Source of the DNA: Flavisolibacter longurius
GTDB lineage: Bacteria > Bacteroidota > Bacteroidia > Chitinophagales > Chitinophagaceae
Direction of reading: 5' to 3'
DNA: 64,000 nucleotides
NCBI GenBank assembly: GCA_014163555.1
Contig: JACJGO010000009.1
Location: 107,691-171,690, forward strand
In this document: positions 44,951 to 53,841 of the stretch, piece after piece
Numbering within the stretch: position 1 is the stretch's first letter
How the letters are laid out: each line of letters opens with the position of its first letter
Made by a program: the position numbers and the translations under genes
The notes under the pieces: model-generated
What the model was told of the DNA's origin: nothing
The model's input: the letters and a program-made list of their open reading frames with translations, nothing else
Databases searched by the model: none

Positions 44951-46312
44951 ATGCATAAAAAATTACTCCTCGCTGCCTCCTTTGGCTTTTTATTGCTTTA
45001 CGGTTGCGGGTCATCCAAACCGGTAGCAAAAGACGCTGTTTCCTTTTCTCCGGAAGATGAAAAAATGTACACCGATGTGCAACGCACCACGTTTAATTAT
45101 TTCTGGGATGGTGCCGAGCCCAATTCCGGCCTGGCAAGGGAACGTTACCATATGGATGGCATCTATCCTGAAAACGATAAAATGATCATCACCAGCGGTG
45201 GCGGTGGCTTTGGCGTCATGGCCATTCTTGTCGGCATCGAAAGAGGTTTTATTACCAGGGCGCAAGGCATGGAGCGGATGGAACGTATCGTTAGGTTTTT
45301 GGAAACGGCCGACCGTTTTCATGGGGCCTGGCCGCACTGGTGGAACGGCGAGACCGGGAAAACAAAACCCTTCAGCAGCAAGGACGATGGCGGTGACCTG
45401 GTAGAAACGGCCTTTATGATTCAAGGCCTGCTTTGTGTGCGACAGTATTTTAAAGATGGTAACGAAACGGAAAAAGCCCTGGCAAATCGCATTGATAAGT
45501 TATGGAAAGAAGTAGAGTGGGATTGGTACCGCAAAGGAGGAGAAAATGTACTGTACTGGCACTGGAGCCCCAGGTTCGGCTGGGATATGAACTTTGCCGT
45601 AAAAGGGTACAACGAATGCCTGATCATGTACATACTGGCAGCAGCATCGCCAACCCACGGTGTTCCGGCAGAAGTTTACCACCAGGGTTGGGCCATGAAT
45701 GGAAAAATAAAAGATACAACGGAAGCCTTCGGCCATAAACTTACCTTGTCGCACCAGGGCGGATCCAAATACGGCGGCCCCTTGTTCTGGGCGCATTACT
45801 CCTTTCTTGGACTGGATCCCCGGGGGTTAAGGGACTGCTATGCCGACTACTGGGAACATAACAAGGCCCATACTTTAATCAATTACGACTGGTGCGCTGC
45901 TAACCCGAAAGGATTTAAAGGCTATGGCCCTGATAATTGGGGTCTGACAGCCAGTTATTCAGTAAAATTTTATGCTGCCCATGCTCCCGGCGAAGAAGAC
46001 CGTGGCGTCATCTCACCGACGGCTGCCTTGTCCTCCATGCCTTATACACCGGAGCAATCCATGCGGGCCCTGCGCAACTGGTACACCAATCTTCGCGACA
46101 GCATTTACGGACCTTTTGGTTTTTATGATGCGTTTTCACTTCATCACAACTGGTACCCGCAAAAATACCTGGCTATCGACCAGGGCCCCATCGTGGTGAT
46201 GATGGAAAACCACCGCAGCGGTTTGTTATGGAACCTGTTCATGAGTTGCCCGGAGGTGCAGCAGGGATTGAAGAAGCTTGGTTATCAAAGCCCATGGATA
46301 AAGAGTGAATAA
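44951..46312 (+). CDS. GH144-family beta-1,2-glucanase-like lipoprotein, copy 3
   Basis: A 453-residue lipoprotein (LLLYGC). It is almost superimposable on copy 1 (22892): the acidic residues have the same numbers (D145, D149, E152), and long blocks such as TSGGGGFGVMAILVGIERGF and WPHWWNGETGKTKPFS are identical. This points to duplication between the two PUL units. The upstream 61 bases are a degenerate spacer. Probable role as copy 1: cleaving beta-1,2-glucan to oligomers. Confidence 0.9.
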   Translation: MHKKLLLAASFGFLLLYGCGSSKPVAKDAVSFSPEDEKMYTDVQRTTFNYFWDGAEPNSGLARERYHMDGIYPENDKMIITSGGGGFGVMAILVGIERGFITRAQGMERMERIVRFLETADRFHGAWPHWWNGETGKTKPFSSKDDGGDLVETAFMIQGLLCVRQYFKDGNETEKALANRIDKLWKEVEWDWYRKGGENVLYWHWSPRFGWDMNFAVKGYNECLIMYILAAASPTHGVPAEVYHQGWAMNGKIKDTTEAFGHKLTLSHQGGSKYGGPLFWAHYSFLGLDPRGLRDCYADYWEHNKAHTLINYDWCAANPKGFKGYGPDNWGLTASYSVKFYAAHAPGEEDRGVISPTAALSSMPYTPEQSMRALRNWYTNLRDSIYGPFGFYDAFSLHHNWYPQKYLAIDQGPIVVMMENHRSGLLWNLFMSCPEVQQGLKKLGYQSPWIKSE

Positions 46313-46401
46313 GCGTTGAGTAACCGATAATGAGAAGGTATCAGCGATTTAATTTAATCCGTATGACGGTATTGCATGATTGATTTGTTTATACAATTGA
46401 A

Positions 46402-47823
46402 ATGATAAAACTTGCTTGCTTCTTCTTTAGCTTTTTCCCAGTGATGGTGTTGCAGGCCCAAGGTTGGAAAAAAGGAAAATATGGTGATGGCCCTGACAGC
46501 ATCCCACCGGTTGGTGTCATCAAAGGCCTCCCGGATGAGCAACTCCTGGAAACCGTGCAAAGGCAAACCTTCCGCTTTTTCTGGCACGGCGCCCATCCTC
46601 ACAGTGGCCTGTCACTGGAACGCAGCAATACGGTATTGGCGGAACATTATTGGGATTACATCAACGAAGCCTGGGACGAGCCTAATTTCAGTAAAACAAC
46701 TTTTGGTCCGGATGCAGGTGCTATCGGCGGAACGGGCTTTGGCATCATGAGCACCATTGTTGCGGTGGAGCGCGGCTGGGTCGGAAGGGATACTGCCGTG
46801 CGCCGGCTTATCAAGATCGCCGACTTTCTGATCAATGCCGATTGCTTCCACGGGATTTACCCGCATTTCATGAACGGTCGTACCGGGAAAACCATCAAAT
46901 TCGACCGGTTGGATGATGCCGCTGATATTGTAGAGACATCCTACCTGCTTATGGGATTTTTATGCGCCAAAGAATACTTTACTAAAAACACCCCGCGGGA
47001 AACCTATCTGCGCAAACGCATCGACCAAATGTGGAATGTGGCCAACTGGAACTGGCATACCAACGGGGAAAATAAATTGTACTGGCACTGGAGCCCTAAC
47101 AACGGCTTCGACATGAACTTTCCCGTTTGGGGATGGAATGAATGCCTGATTACCTATATTATGGCAGCAGCCTCGCCACGGCATCCCATCGGCAAGGCCG
47201 TTTATGATGGCTCTTGGGTAGGCAGCGCCGGTTTCAAAAACGCAAAGAGCTATTATGGCCTTCCTTTGCCGCTGGGAAATTTTGACAGGGGAGGGCCGCT
47301 CTTTTTTGTGCAATACACCTTTACCGGAATAGATCCGCGGGGATTGACTGATTCCCTGGGCAATGATTATTTCCTGCAGGGAAGGAACCACACATTGATC
47401 AACCGTGCCTACTGCATGGATAACCCGAAAGGCTATAAGGGCTATGGTGAAAACTGCTGGGGGCTAACCGCAGGAGACAGTTACAAAGGATATGTAGCGC
47501 ATTGTCCGGAAGTAGATTTTGGGGTTATACAACCAACGGCCGCCCTATCTTCTATGCCTTACACGCCCAAAGAAAGCATGGCCGCTTTGCGTTATTTTTA
47601 TGAGGGTCTGGGCAATAAGATCTGGAGTAAATACGGTTTTGTAGATGGCTTCAGTATTCACCATAACTGGTATGCAAAAAGTCATCTGGCCATCGACCAG
47701 GGCCCCATCATCGTTATGATTGAAAATTACCGGACAGGCCTTTTGTGGAAGCTGTTCATGAACAATCCCGATATCCAGAAGGGACTGAAAAAACTTGGTT
47801 TTTCCTCGCCACTTTTAAAATAA
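46402..47823 (+). CDS. GH144-family glucanase-like secreted protein, copy 4
   Basis: A 473-residue protein with a type I signal peptide (VMVLQAQG), so it is secreted or periplasmic rather than lipid-anchored like copies 1-3. Catalytic-domain blocks: RQTFRFFWHGAHPHSGLS, GGTGFGIMSTIVAVERGW, YPHFMNGRTGKTIKF, YWHWSPNNGFDMNFPV, and AIDQGPIIVMIENYRTG. The proposed acidic residues are D171, D175 and E178 (DDAADIVE). An insert near residues 70-105 (HYWDYINEAWDEPNFSKTTF) is absent from copies 1-3 and may reshape the substrate cleft. A periplasmic role on oligomers is plausible. Confidence 0.88.
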   Translation: MIKLACFFFSFFPVMVLQAQGWKKGKYGDGPDSIPPVGVIKGLPDEQLLETVQRQTFRFFWHGAHPHSGLSLERSNTVLAEHYWDYINEAWDEPNFSKTTFGPDAGAIGGTGFGIMSTIVAVERGWVGRDTAVRRLIKIADFLINADCFHGIYPHFMNGRTGKTIKFDRLDDAADIVETSYLLMGFLCAKEYFTKNTPRETYLRKRIDQMWNVANWNWHTNGENKLYWHWSPNNGFDMNFPVWGWNECLITYIMAAASPRHPIGKAVYDGSWVGSAGFKNAKSYYGLPLPLGNFDRGGPLFFVQYTFTGIDPRGLTDSLGNDYFLQGRNHTLINRAYCMDNPKGYKGYGENCWGLTAGDSYKGYVAHCPEVDFGVIQPTAALSSMPYTPKESMAALRYFYEGLGNKIWSKYGFVDGFSIHHNWYAKSHLAIDQGPIIVMIENYRTGLLWKLFMNNPDIQKGLKKLGFSSPLLK

Positions 47824-47827
47824 AACC

Positions 47828-48997
47828 ATGAGCCAGCATATCTCCCGTGAGGAATTTTTGCGTTATTCGGCTGCCGCCAGCGCAGCCCTGTTGTTATCAT
47901 CATTGGAAAGTTTTGCCTTAACCAGGACGGGAAAAAAGCTACGGGTGGCCATCATTGGTTGCGGCAGTGTAAGCAACCGCTACATACCACACCTGCAAAC
48001 CTCAAAGCAGATTGAGGTTGTGAGTCTTTGCGATAAAGTATACCAACGGGCAATTGATCAAAACAAGCAATACAAGGTTGGTGCAGCAACCTATCCCAAT
48101 ATCGATGCGCAATTGAAAGGCGTTCCCTTTGACATGCTGGTAAACCTGACCGATATGCAGGAACATGGGAAATTAAACCGCCAGGCCTTACTGGCAGGTC
48201 GCCACGTTTGGAGCGAAAAGCCCATGGCTAACACTTATGCAGAAGGTAAGTCACTGTTAGACCTATCCCAAAAGAAAAACCTTCGCATCTGGGGTGCACC
48301 GGCGGTTGTCAACAGTCCGCAGTTCCGGTTTATGAACAAGGCCATCCAGGAGGGAAAGCTGGGCAAATTAGCAGCAGCGCATGGCCAATACGGACATACC
48401 GGTCCGGGATGGTCAGCTTTCTTTTATGAAAAGGGCGGGGGCAGCATGCCCGACCTGGGTGTGTACAACATGGCAACGCTGACAGGGCTCTTAGGGCCCG
48501 CACAATCGGTAATGGCCATGACCAGCATTGTGAAAAAAAGCCGCACGGTGGATGACAAAGGAAAAATCACTGTCGAAGCGGAAGACAACGCCCATGTCTT
48601 GATGGACCATGGCAATGGCTTGATCAGCCATGTAATGTGTGGCTTTAATTATTTTGATCCCCACGGGCACGAAGCTGCCAATCAAACCCTGCACACGATC
48701 CAGATTTTTGGCGATGCCGGCAACATGCGGCTTATCGGTTACGACTGGGAGCCAAACGGTGTTGTACTGGATACATCGTGGACCGAACCTCCTGTTTTGC
48801 AGCAAAAAAGTGCAGAGGGTTACCAGTGGCAGGAAGGGGCGACGAAAGTGGGAGAGGCGCTGGTGCAAAATACCGAACCTCTGATCAATGCCGAACATGC
48901 ACTGCATGTACTGGAGATCATTGAGGCGGCAAGAAAGTCTTCTTCCTCCGGGCAAAAGATTTTATTGAAAAGCCGTTTTCAATGGCCTTTATTGTAA
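47828..48997 (+). CDS. Gfo/Idh/MocA-family oxidoreductase, exported
   Basis: A 389-residue NAD(P)-dependent sugar oxidoreductase. The N-terminus (SREEFLRYSAAASAALLLSS) looks like an export signal of the kind seen on Tat-exported Gfo/Idh proteins, but the usual twin Arg is not present (RE instead of RR). The Rossmann loop is VAIIGCGSVSNRY and the catalytic Lys is in SEKPMANTYAE. These enzymes oxidise sugar hydroxyls, and exported members take part in 3-keto-sugar pathways in Bacteroidota. It is 4 bases after GH144 copy 4 and 15 bases before doxX. A true substrate cannot be read from the sequence. Confidence 0.88.
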   Translation: MSQHISREEFLRYSAAASAALLLSSLESFALTRTGKKLRVAIIGCGSVSNRYIPHLQTSKQIEVVSLCDKVYQRAIDQNKQYKVGAATYPNIDAQLKGVPFDMLVNLTDMQEHGKLNRQALLAGRHVWSEKPMANTYAEGKSLLDLSQKKNLRIWGAPAVVNSPQFRFMNKAIQEGKLGKLAAAHGQYGHTGPGWSAFFYEKGGGSMPDLGVYNMATLTGLLGPAQSVMAMTSIVKKSRTVDDKGKITVEAEDNAHVLMDHGNGLISHVMCGFNYFDPHGHEAANQTLHTIQIFGDAGNMRLIGYDWEPNGVVLDTSWTEPPVLQQKSAEGYQWQEGATKVGEALVQNTEPLINAEHALHVLEIIEAARKSSSSGQKILLKSRFQWPLL

Positions 48998-49012
48998 ATA
49001 AACGATTGCTCT

Positions 49013-49441
49013 ATGCCCAATCCATTTTATTCCGCCGAACCCTACGGGTTACACGCAGGTCTTGCACTGGTACGCATTGTTACCGGTGCGTTTATGCTCT
49101 ATCACGGGCTCGAACTTTTTGATGCCGATAAGATCAAAGGATACGGTCAATGGCTATCCGATCTTACCTTTCCGGCGCCAGTCCTGATGGCCTATCTGGG
49201 CAAAGGTGCCGAGCTGGCAGGTGGCATTCTGTTGATATTGGGACTATTCACCCGTTCTGCAGCTTTGCTCATTGCTGTTACCATGCTAACCGTCTGCTTT
49301 TTTATGGGCAGCGGTAAAATCTTTACCGACGACCAGCATCCTTTTCTTTTTGTGTTGCTGGCTGCTCTTTTCTTTTTTACCGGTCCGGGCAAATGGAGCC
49401 TCGACCATTTTTTCTTTAGCCCAAAAAAACAGTCGCACTGA
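49013..49441 (+). CDS. DoxX-family membrane protein
   Basis: A 142-residue protein with four membrane helices and the DoxX hallmarks RIVTGAFMLYHGLELF, GKGAELAGGILLILGLFTR and the short C-terminal loop. DoxX proteins are membrane subunits linked to quinone or redox chemistry in some cases. In Bacteroidota they often sit next to Gfo/Idh oxidoreductases. Its stop overlaps the GH43 start by one base (TGATG), which suggests coupled translation. Here it may serve as redox partner of the upstream oxidoreductase; this is inference. Confidence 0.82.
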   Translation: MPNPFYSAEPYGLHAGLALVRIVTGAFMLYHGLELFDADKIKGYGQWLSDLTFPAPVLMAYLGKGAELAGGILLILGLFTRSAALLIAVTMLTVCFFMGSGKIFTDDQHPFLFVLLAALFFFTGPGKWSLDHFFFSPKKQSH

Positions 49442-51216
49442 TGATGAACCGAATGAAAACACTGTTTGCTTTCCTGCTTTGTTTTTCTGCTTTTTCGCTG
49501 ATGTTTGCCCAGCAGAAAACCTATTGCAATCCCATTAATATTGATTACGGCTATACACCCATTCCCAACTTCAGCGAATGGGGCCGGCACAGGGCCACTG
49601 CCGATCCGGTTGTTGTGAATTACAAAGGCGACTACTACCTGTTCAGCACCAACCAATGGGGCTATTGGTGGAGCCCTGACCTGCTGAACTGGAATTATGT
49701 TTCCCGTCGCTTTTTACGTCCCTGGAATACCGGCACCTACGATGAGCTTTGTGCCCCGGGTGTTGGCATTATCGGCGATACGATGATTGTTTTTGGCTCA
49801 ACCTATACGTCCAATTTCTCCATCTGGATGAGCACCAATCCCAAAGCCAATGAATGGAAACCGCTGGTCGATTCTTTTGAGATCGGTGGCTGGGACCCTT
49901 CTTTTTTTACGGATGATGATGGCCGTTTGTACATGTACAACGGCAGCAGCAACAAATGGCCGATGTATGGTATCGAGCTGAATCGAAAAACCTTTCAACC
50001 CATCGGCACCCGCAAGGAAATGTATGTGCTGGAAGACTGGCGTTATGGCTGGCAGCGATTTGGTGAGCACATGGACAATACCTTTCTCGATCCTTTTATT
50101 GAAGGTTCGCACCTGACAAAATACAATGGCAAGTATTACCTGCAATATGGTGCACCAGGCACGGAGTTCAGCGGCTACGCCGATGGACTTTTGGTGGGAG
50201 ATGGGCCCCTCGGACCCTGGACGCCGGCTTCCGATCCGCTAAGTATGAAGCTGGGCGGTTATGTACGGGGAGCCGGCCATGGTGCTACCTTCCCGGACAA
50301 CAACGGTGGCTGGTGGCATGTGGCCACAACCGTGGTATCGGTAAAAAATACCTTTGAGCGCCGCATTGGCATGTGGCCCACAGGTTTTGATAAGGACGGC
50401 CGTATGTGGTGCAATACTGCCTTTGGTGATTACCCGCATTTTATTCCCTCCGCGGTTGACAAAAATCAGGCGGATGTGTATGCACCCTCCCGTTACTTCA
50501 CCGGGTGGATGCTCCTGAATTACAACAAGCCGGTACAGGTTTCATCAACCCTCGGTGGCTACCTTCCCAATGGGGCGGTGGATGAACTGTCTAAAACCTA
50601 CTGGAGTGCCAAAACTGGAAATGCGGGTGAATGGATACAATCAGACCTGGGAGCAGAATCACGGGTAAATTCCGTGCAGATCAATTATGCCGACCAGGAT
50701 GTTGACAGCAATCGCTTAGGTAAGTATAACGATCAGTATCACCAGTATAAATTGCTGTATTCGGTGGATGGTAAAAAATGGAACATGCTGGTGGATAAAA
50801 GCAAGAACAGGAAAGATGTGCCGCATGATTATATAGAATTGGAAAAGCCGGTGCAGGCACGGTACATCCGCCTGGAAAATGTTCACATGCCAACGGGTAA
50901 ATTTGCAATCAGCGGTCTACGGGTGTTTGGTCATGGCAACAGGCAGAAACCGGAAACTGTAGAAGGTTTCGTAGTGCTGCGCACCGAAAAAGACAAGCGC
51001 AGCGCCTTCCTGAAGTGGAAGCCGGTGGACAATGCGTTTGCCTACAATATTTATTACGGAACGGCACCGGATAAGTTGTATACATGCATTATGGTGCATT
51101 CCAACAACGAATACTGGATGAAGAGCATGGACAGCCATGTTCCGTACTATTTCCAAATACAGGCCATCAATGAAAATGGCGTATCAGAACGGACAAAGGT
51201 GATGAAGGTGGAATGA
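49441..51216 (+). CDS. GH43-like glycosidase with discoidin and fibronectin-type domains
   Basis: A 591-residue secreted protein (signal peptide ends near SLMFAQ). The five-bladed GH43-like propeller keeps the three catalytic acids: base Asp in RATADPVVV, pKa-modulating Asp in GGWDPSFF, acid Glu in DPFIEGSHL. A discoidin-like domain follows (about residues 365-500: YIRLENVHMPTGKFAISGLR), then a fibronectin-III-like domain (FAYNIYYGTAPDKLYTC). GH43 enzymes usually remove arabinose, xylose or galactose residues. The start is ATG 49441 or 49444. It would clip side residues of the glycan; the sugar is not predictable. Confidence 0.85.
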   Translation: MMNRMKTLFAFLLCFSAFSLMFAQQKTYCNPINIDYGYTPIPNFSEWGRHRATADPVVVNYKGDYYLFSTNQWGYWWSPDLLNWNYVSRRFLRPWNTGTYDELCAPGVGIIGDTMIVFGSTYTSNFSIWMSTNPKANEWKPLVDSFEIGGWDPSFFTDDDGRLYMYNGSSNKWPMYGIELNRKTFQPIGTRKEMYVLEDWRYGWQRFGEHMDNTFLDPFIEGSHLTKYNGKYYLQYGAPGTEFSGYADGLLVGDGPLGPWTPASDPLSMKLGGYVRGAGHGATFPDNNGGWWHVATTVVSVKNTFERRIGMWPTGFDKDGRMWCNTAFGDYPHFIPSAVDKNQADVYAPSRYFTGWMLLNYNKPVQVSSTLGGYLPNGAVDELSKTYWSAKTGNAGEWIQSDLGAESRVNSVQINYADQDVDSNRLGKYNDQYHQYKLLYSVDGKKWNMLVDKSKNRKDVPHDYIELEKPVQARYIRLENVHMPTGKFAISGLRVFGHGNRQKPETVEGFVVLRTEKDKRSAFLKWKPVDNAFAYNIYYGTAPDKLYTCIMVHSNNEYWMKSMDSHVPYYFQIQAINENGVSERTKVMKVE

Positions 51217-51300
51217 TGACGAGAGACGAAAAACGTCAGAGGAAAAACTGTAAACTTTAAACTGTAGACGGAAAACTTGACATTAAATACAGACAAAAAT
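51217..51300. other. Degenerate spacer before GH3 gene
   Basis: The gap holds near-repeated words such as ACTGTAAACTTTAAACTGTA and GAGAGACGAAAAACGTCAGA. It is the same style of spacer as at 14281, 24286 and 44890. No promoter box or terminator is evident, so GH3 is probably read from upstream. Confidence 0.35.
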
Positions 51301-51307
51301 TAGAAGC

Positions 51308-53590
51308 ATGATGAAAAAGTTGGTTTACGGAGCGTTGATGCTCTTTACGCAACATGTAATGGCGCAGGTGTCGAACACGCAAAAGATGAATACGTTCATC
51401 ACCAACCTGATGCGACAAATGACAGTAGAGGAAAAGATCGGGCAGTTGAACTTGGTGACGCCGGGTGGTGGTATTCCTACCGGTGCGGTAGTAAGTACAG
51501 ACGTGGAAACAAAGATCAAGGCCGGGAATGTGGGTGGACTGTTTGGTGTAATCGGCGTGGACAAAATAAAGCAGGCGCAGGACCTGGCGGTAAACGGAAG
51601 CCGGTTGAAGATCCCGTTGATTTTTGGGTCGGATATTATTCATGGCTACAAAACAACTTTTCCCATTCCATTGGCGCTTTCCTGCTCCTGGGATATGGCC
51701 ATGATTGAAAGGACCGCCCGGACAGCGGCCGTGGAAGCATCGGCCGATGGCCTGAGCTGGACTTTTTCACCCATGGTGGACATTACCCGCGACCCGCGGT
51801 GGGGCCGGGTAGCCGAAGCCGCCGGGGAAGATCCATATCTTGGTAGCCAGATCTCCAGGGCTATGGTAAAAGGATACCAGGGCACAGACCTAACGGCCAA
51901 CAATACCCTGATGGCCTGTGTCAAGCACTTTGCGTTGTACGGTGCGGCCGAAGGCGGAAGGGATTACAACACCACGGACATGAGCCGCTTGCAGATGTAC
52001 GAATATTACCTGCCACCCTACAAAGCGGCTGTCGATGCCGGTGTGGGAAGTGTAATGACATCATTTAATGAAATTGATGGTATTCCCGCCACCGCTAACA
52101 AATGGCTGGTAACGGACCTGCTGCGCCGTCAATGGGGTTTCAAAGGCTTTGTGGTTACGGATTATACAGGCGTCAATGAAATGATCGATCATGGATACGG
52201 CGACCTGCAGCATGTTTCGGCGCTGGCGTTAAAAGCCGGCGTGGATATGGACATGGTGGGAGAAGGTTTCCTGACAACGCTGAAAAAATCGCTGCAGGAA
52301 AAAAAGATCACCCAAAAAGATATTGACGACGCCTGTCGCCGGGTGCTGGAAGCAAAATACAAACTGGGTTTGTTTGATGATCCTTATCGTTACATCAATG
52401 CGGAGCGGGCTACCAGTGAAGTGCTGACGGCTGATAAGCGTGCCGCTGCCCGGGAGTTTGCCACCAAATCGATGGTATTGCTGAAAAACAATAATTCCGT
52501 ATTACCACTGAAAAAGAGCGGCACCATTGCCCTGGTTGGCCCCCTGGCCAATGATCGGAACAACATGCTGGGTACCTGGGCGGTAAGTGGAAATGCGCAA
52601 ACGTCCATCCCCATCTTCGAAGGCATGAAAACTGTTGGGGGGGCTGGTGTAACCATCCAGTATGCAAAAGGCGCCAACATCACCGACGATACGGCCCTGG
52701 CCAAAATGGCCAATGTCTTTGGCGAAAAAGTTTCCATCGACAGCCGTACGCCACAGCAAATGATTGACGAAGCGGTAGCCCTGGCGGCTTCGGCCGATGT
52801 GGTGGTGGCCGTCTTGGGCGAAGCATCTGAGTTTAGTGGCGAAGCGGCCAGCCGTACAGACATTGATCTTCCGGCCAGCCAGAAACGCCTGCTGGATGCG
52901 CTGACCAAAACCGGGAAGCCGGTTGTGCTGGTACTGATGAGCGGCCGTCCCCTGACCATTTCGGAAGAAGTAGCGCAATCCACGGCTGTCTTGCATGCCT
53001 GGTTTGGCGGACATGAAACAGGCAATGCCGTTGCGGATGTACTGTTTGGGGCCTATAATCCTTCTGGCAAATTGACGATGACCTTCCCTCGCAATGTTGG
53101 GCAAATTCCTATTTATTACAACCACAAACGCACCGGCCGTCCGCAGGCAGAAGGGGCGCCTACCCAAAAGTTTCGCTCCAATTACTTGGATGCGCCAAAT
53201 AGTCCCCTTTTCCCGTTTGGTTATGGCCTTAGCTATACTACTTTCAGCTATGGCGATATTAAGCTGAGCAGCAACAGCATGACAGCAGCCCAGCCCATTA
53301 CGGCTACGGTTCGGGTAACCAATACAGGGGCTTATGATGGCGAAGAGGTGGTGCAGCTTTATATCTGGGACAAGGTTGCTTCTGTTACCCAGCCGGTTAA
53401 AAAACTGAAAGGCTTCCAGAAGATTGCCCTGAAAAGGGAAGAGAGCCGGGATGTTAGTTTCCGTATCACACCGGAAGAGCTGAAGTTCTTTAATTCGGAC
53501 TTGAAATGGGTTGCAGAACCCGGGGCCTTTACCGTTTACATCGGTACCAATTCATCGGATGTAAAAGAAGCCAATTTTATGCTGAAATAA
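51308..53590 (+). CDS. GH3-family beta-glucosidase
   Basis: A 760-residue protein, periplasmic by its N-terminal signal (MLFTQHVMAQ). The nucleophile is Asp285 in GFVVTDYTG, and the likely acid/base Glu is in GEASEFSGEAASR. The blocks DPRWGRVAEAAGEDPYLGS, HFALYGAAEGGRDYN and the C-terminal FnIII-like domain (LRL-like VVQLYIWDKVASVTQPV) match BglX-type beta-glucosidases. Other Bacteroidota GH3 enzymes in beta-1,2-glucan loci release glucose from sophorose. It would finish the breakdown begun by GH144. A clean terminator follows, so it ends unit 2. Confidence 0.93.
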   Translation: MMKKLVYGALMLFTQHVMAQVSNTQKMNTFITNLMRQMTVEEKIGQLNLVTPGGGIPTGAVVSTDVETKIKAGNVGGLFGVIGVDKIKQAQDLAVNGSRLKIPLIFGSDIIHGYKTTFPIPLALSCSWDMAMIERTARTAAVEASADGLSWTFSPMVDITRDPRWGRVAEAAGEDPYLGSQISRAMVKGYQGTDLTANNTLMACVKHFALYGAAEGGRDYNTTDMSRLQMYEYYLPPYKAAVDAGVGSVMTSFNEIDGIPATANKWLVTDLLRRQWGFKGFVVTDYTGVNEMIDHGYGDLQHVSALALKAGVDMDMVGEGFLTTLKKSLQEKKITQKDIDDACRRVLEAKYKLGLFDDPYRYINAERATSEVLTADKRAAAREFATKSMVLLKNNNSVLPLKKSGTIALVGPLANDRNNMLGTWAVSGNAQTSIPIFEGMKTVGGAGVTIQYAKGANITDDTALAKMANVFGEKVSIDSRTPQQMIDEAVALAASADVVVAVLGEASEFSGEAASRTDIDLPASQKRLLDALTKTGKPVVLVLMSGRPLTISEEVAQSTAVLHAWFGGHETGNAVADVLFGAYNPSGKLTMTFPRNVGQIPIYYNHKRTGRPQAEGAPTQKFRSNYLDAPNSPLFPFGYGLSYTTFSYGDIKLSSNSMTAAQPITATVRVTNTGAYDGEEVVQLYIWDKVASVTQPVKKLKGFQKIALKREESRDVSFRITPEELKFFNSDLKWVAEPGAFTVYIGTNSSDVKEANFMLK

Positions 53591-53609
53591 TTCCTTAAAG
53601 ACATATTAG

Positions 53610-53645
53610 AAACCGCGTAGCCACATCAGGAAACGCGGTTTTTTA
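53610..53645 (+). terminator. Intrinsic terminator at end of PUL unit 2
   Basis: AAACCGCGT (53610-53618) pairs perfectly with ACGCGGTTT (53633-53641), loop of 14, followed by TTT. A clear rho-independent terminator 20 bases after the GH3 stop. Confidence 0.87.
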
Positions 53646-53801
53646 TAACAGCAATAGAATGAAAGTTGAAAATAATTTGAATAATTTTCGATTTCATTTA
53701 AATTTTTTTGTGTCTATAGATAAATAGGATGCTATTTTTTCAAAGCAAAGCCAAAAAAATTAGATCTTATCCTCTACAAATACACATTTAAAAAAATAAT
53801 A

Positions 53802-53834
53802 TTTGTTTTTTCTGGGCTGATTATTCTATTTTAG
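53802..53834 (+). promoter_or_regulatory. Promoter of the short RNA / glutamine synthetase leader
   Basis: TTTG at 53802-53805 and TATTTTAG at 53827-53834, spacer 21. The first box is perfect and the second differs from TAnnTTTG at one base. Transcription would begin near 53840, right at the foot of the hairpin RNA. Confidence 0.55.
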
Positions 53835-53841
53835 AGTAACG

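Noticed and set aside
47828..47900. Twin-arginine export signal on the Gfo/Idh protein
   Set aside because: The motif SREEFLRY lacks the second Arg, so I call only an export-like N-terminus.
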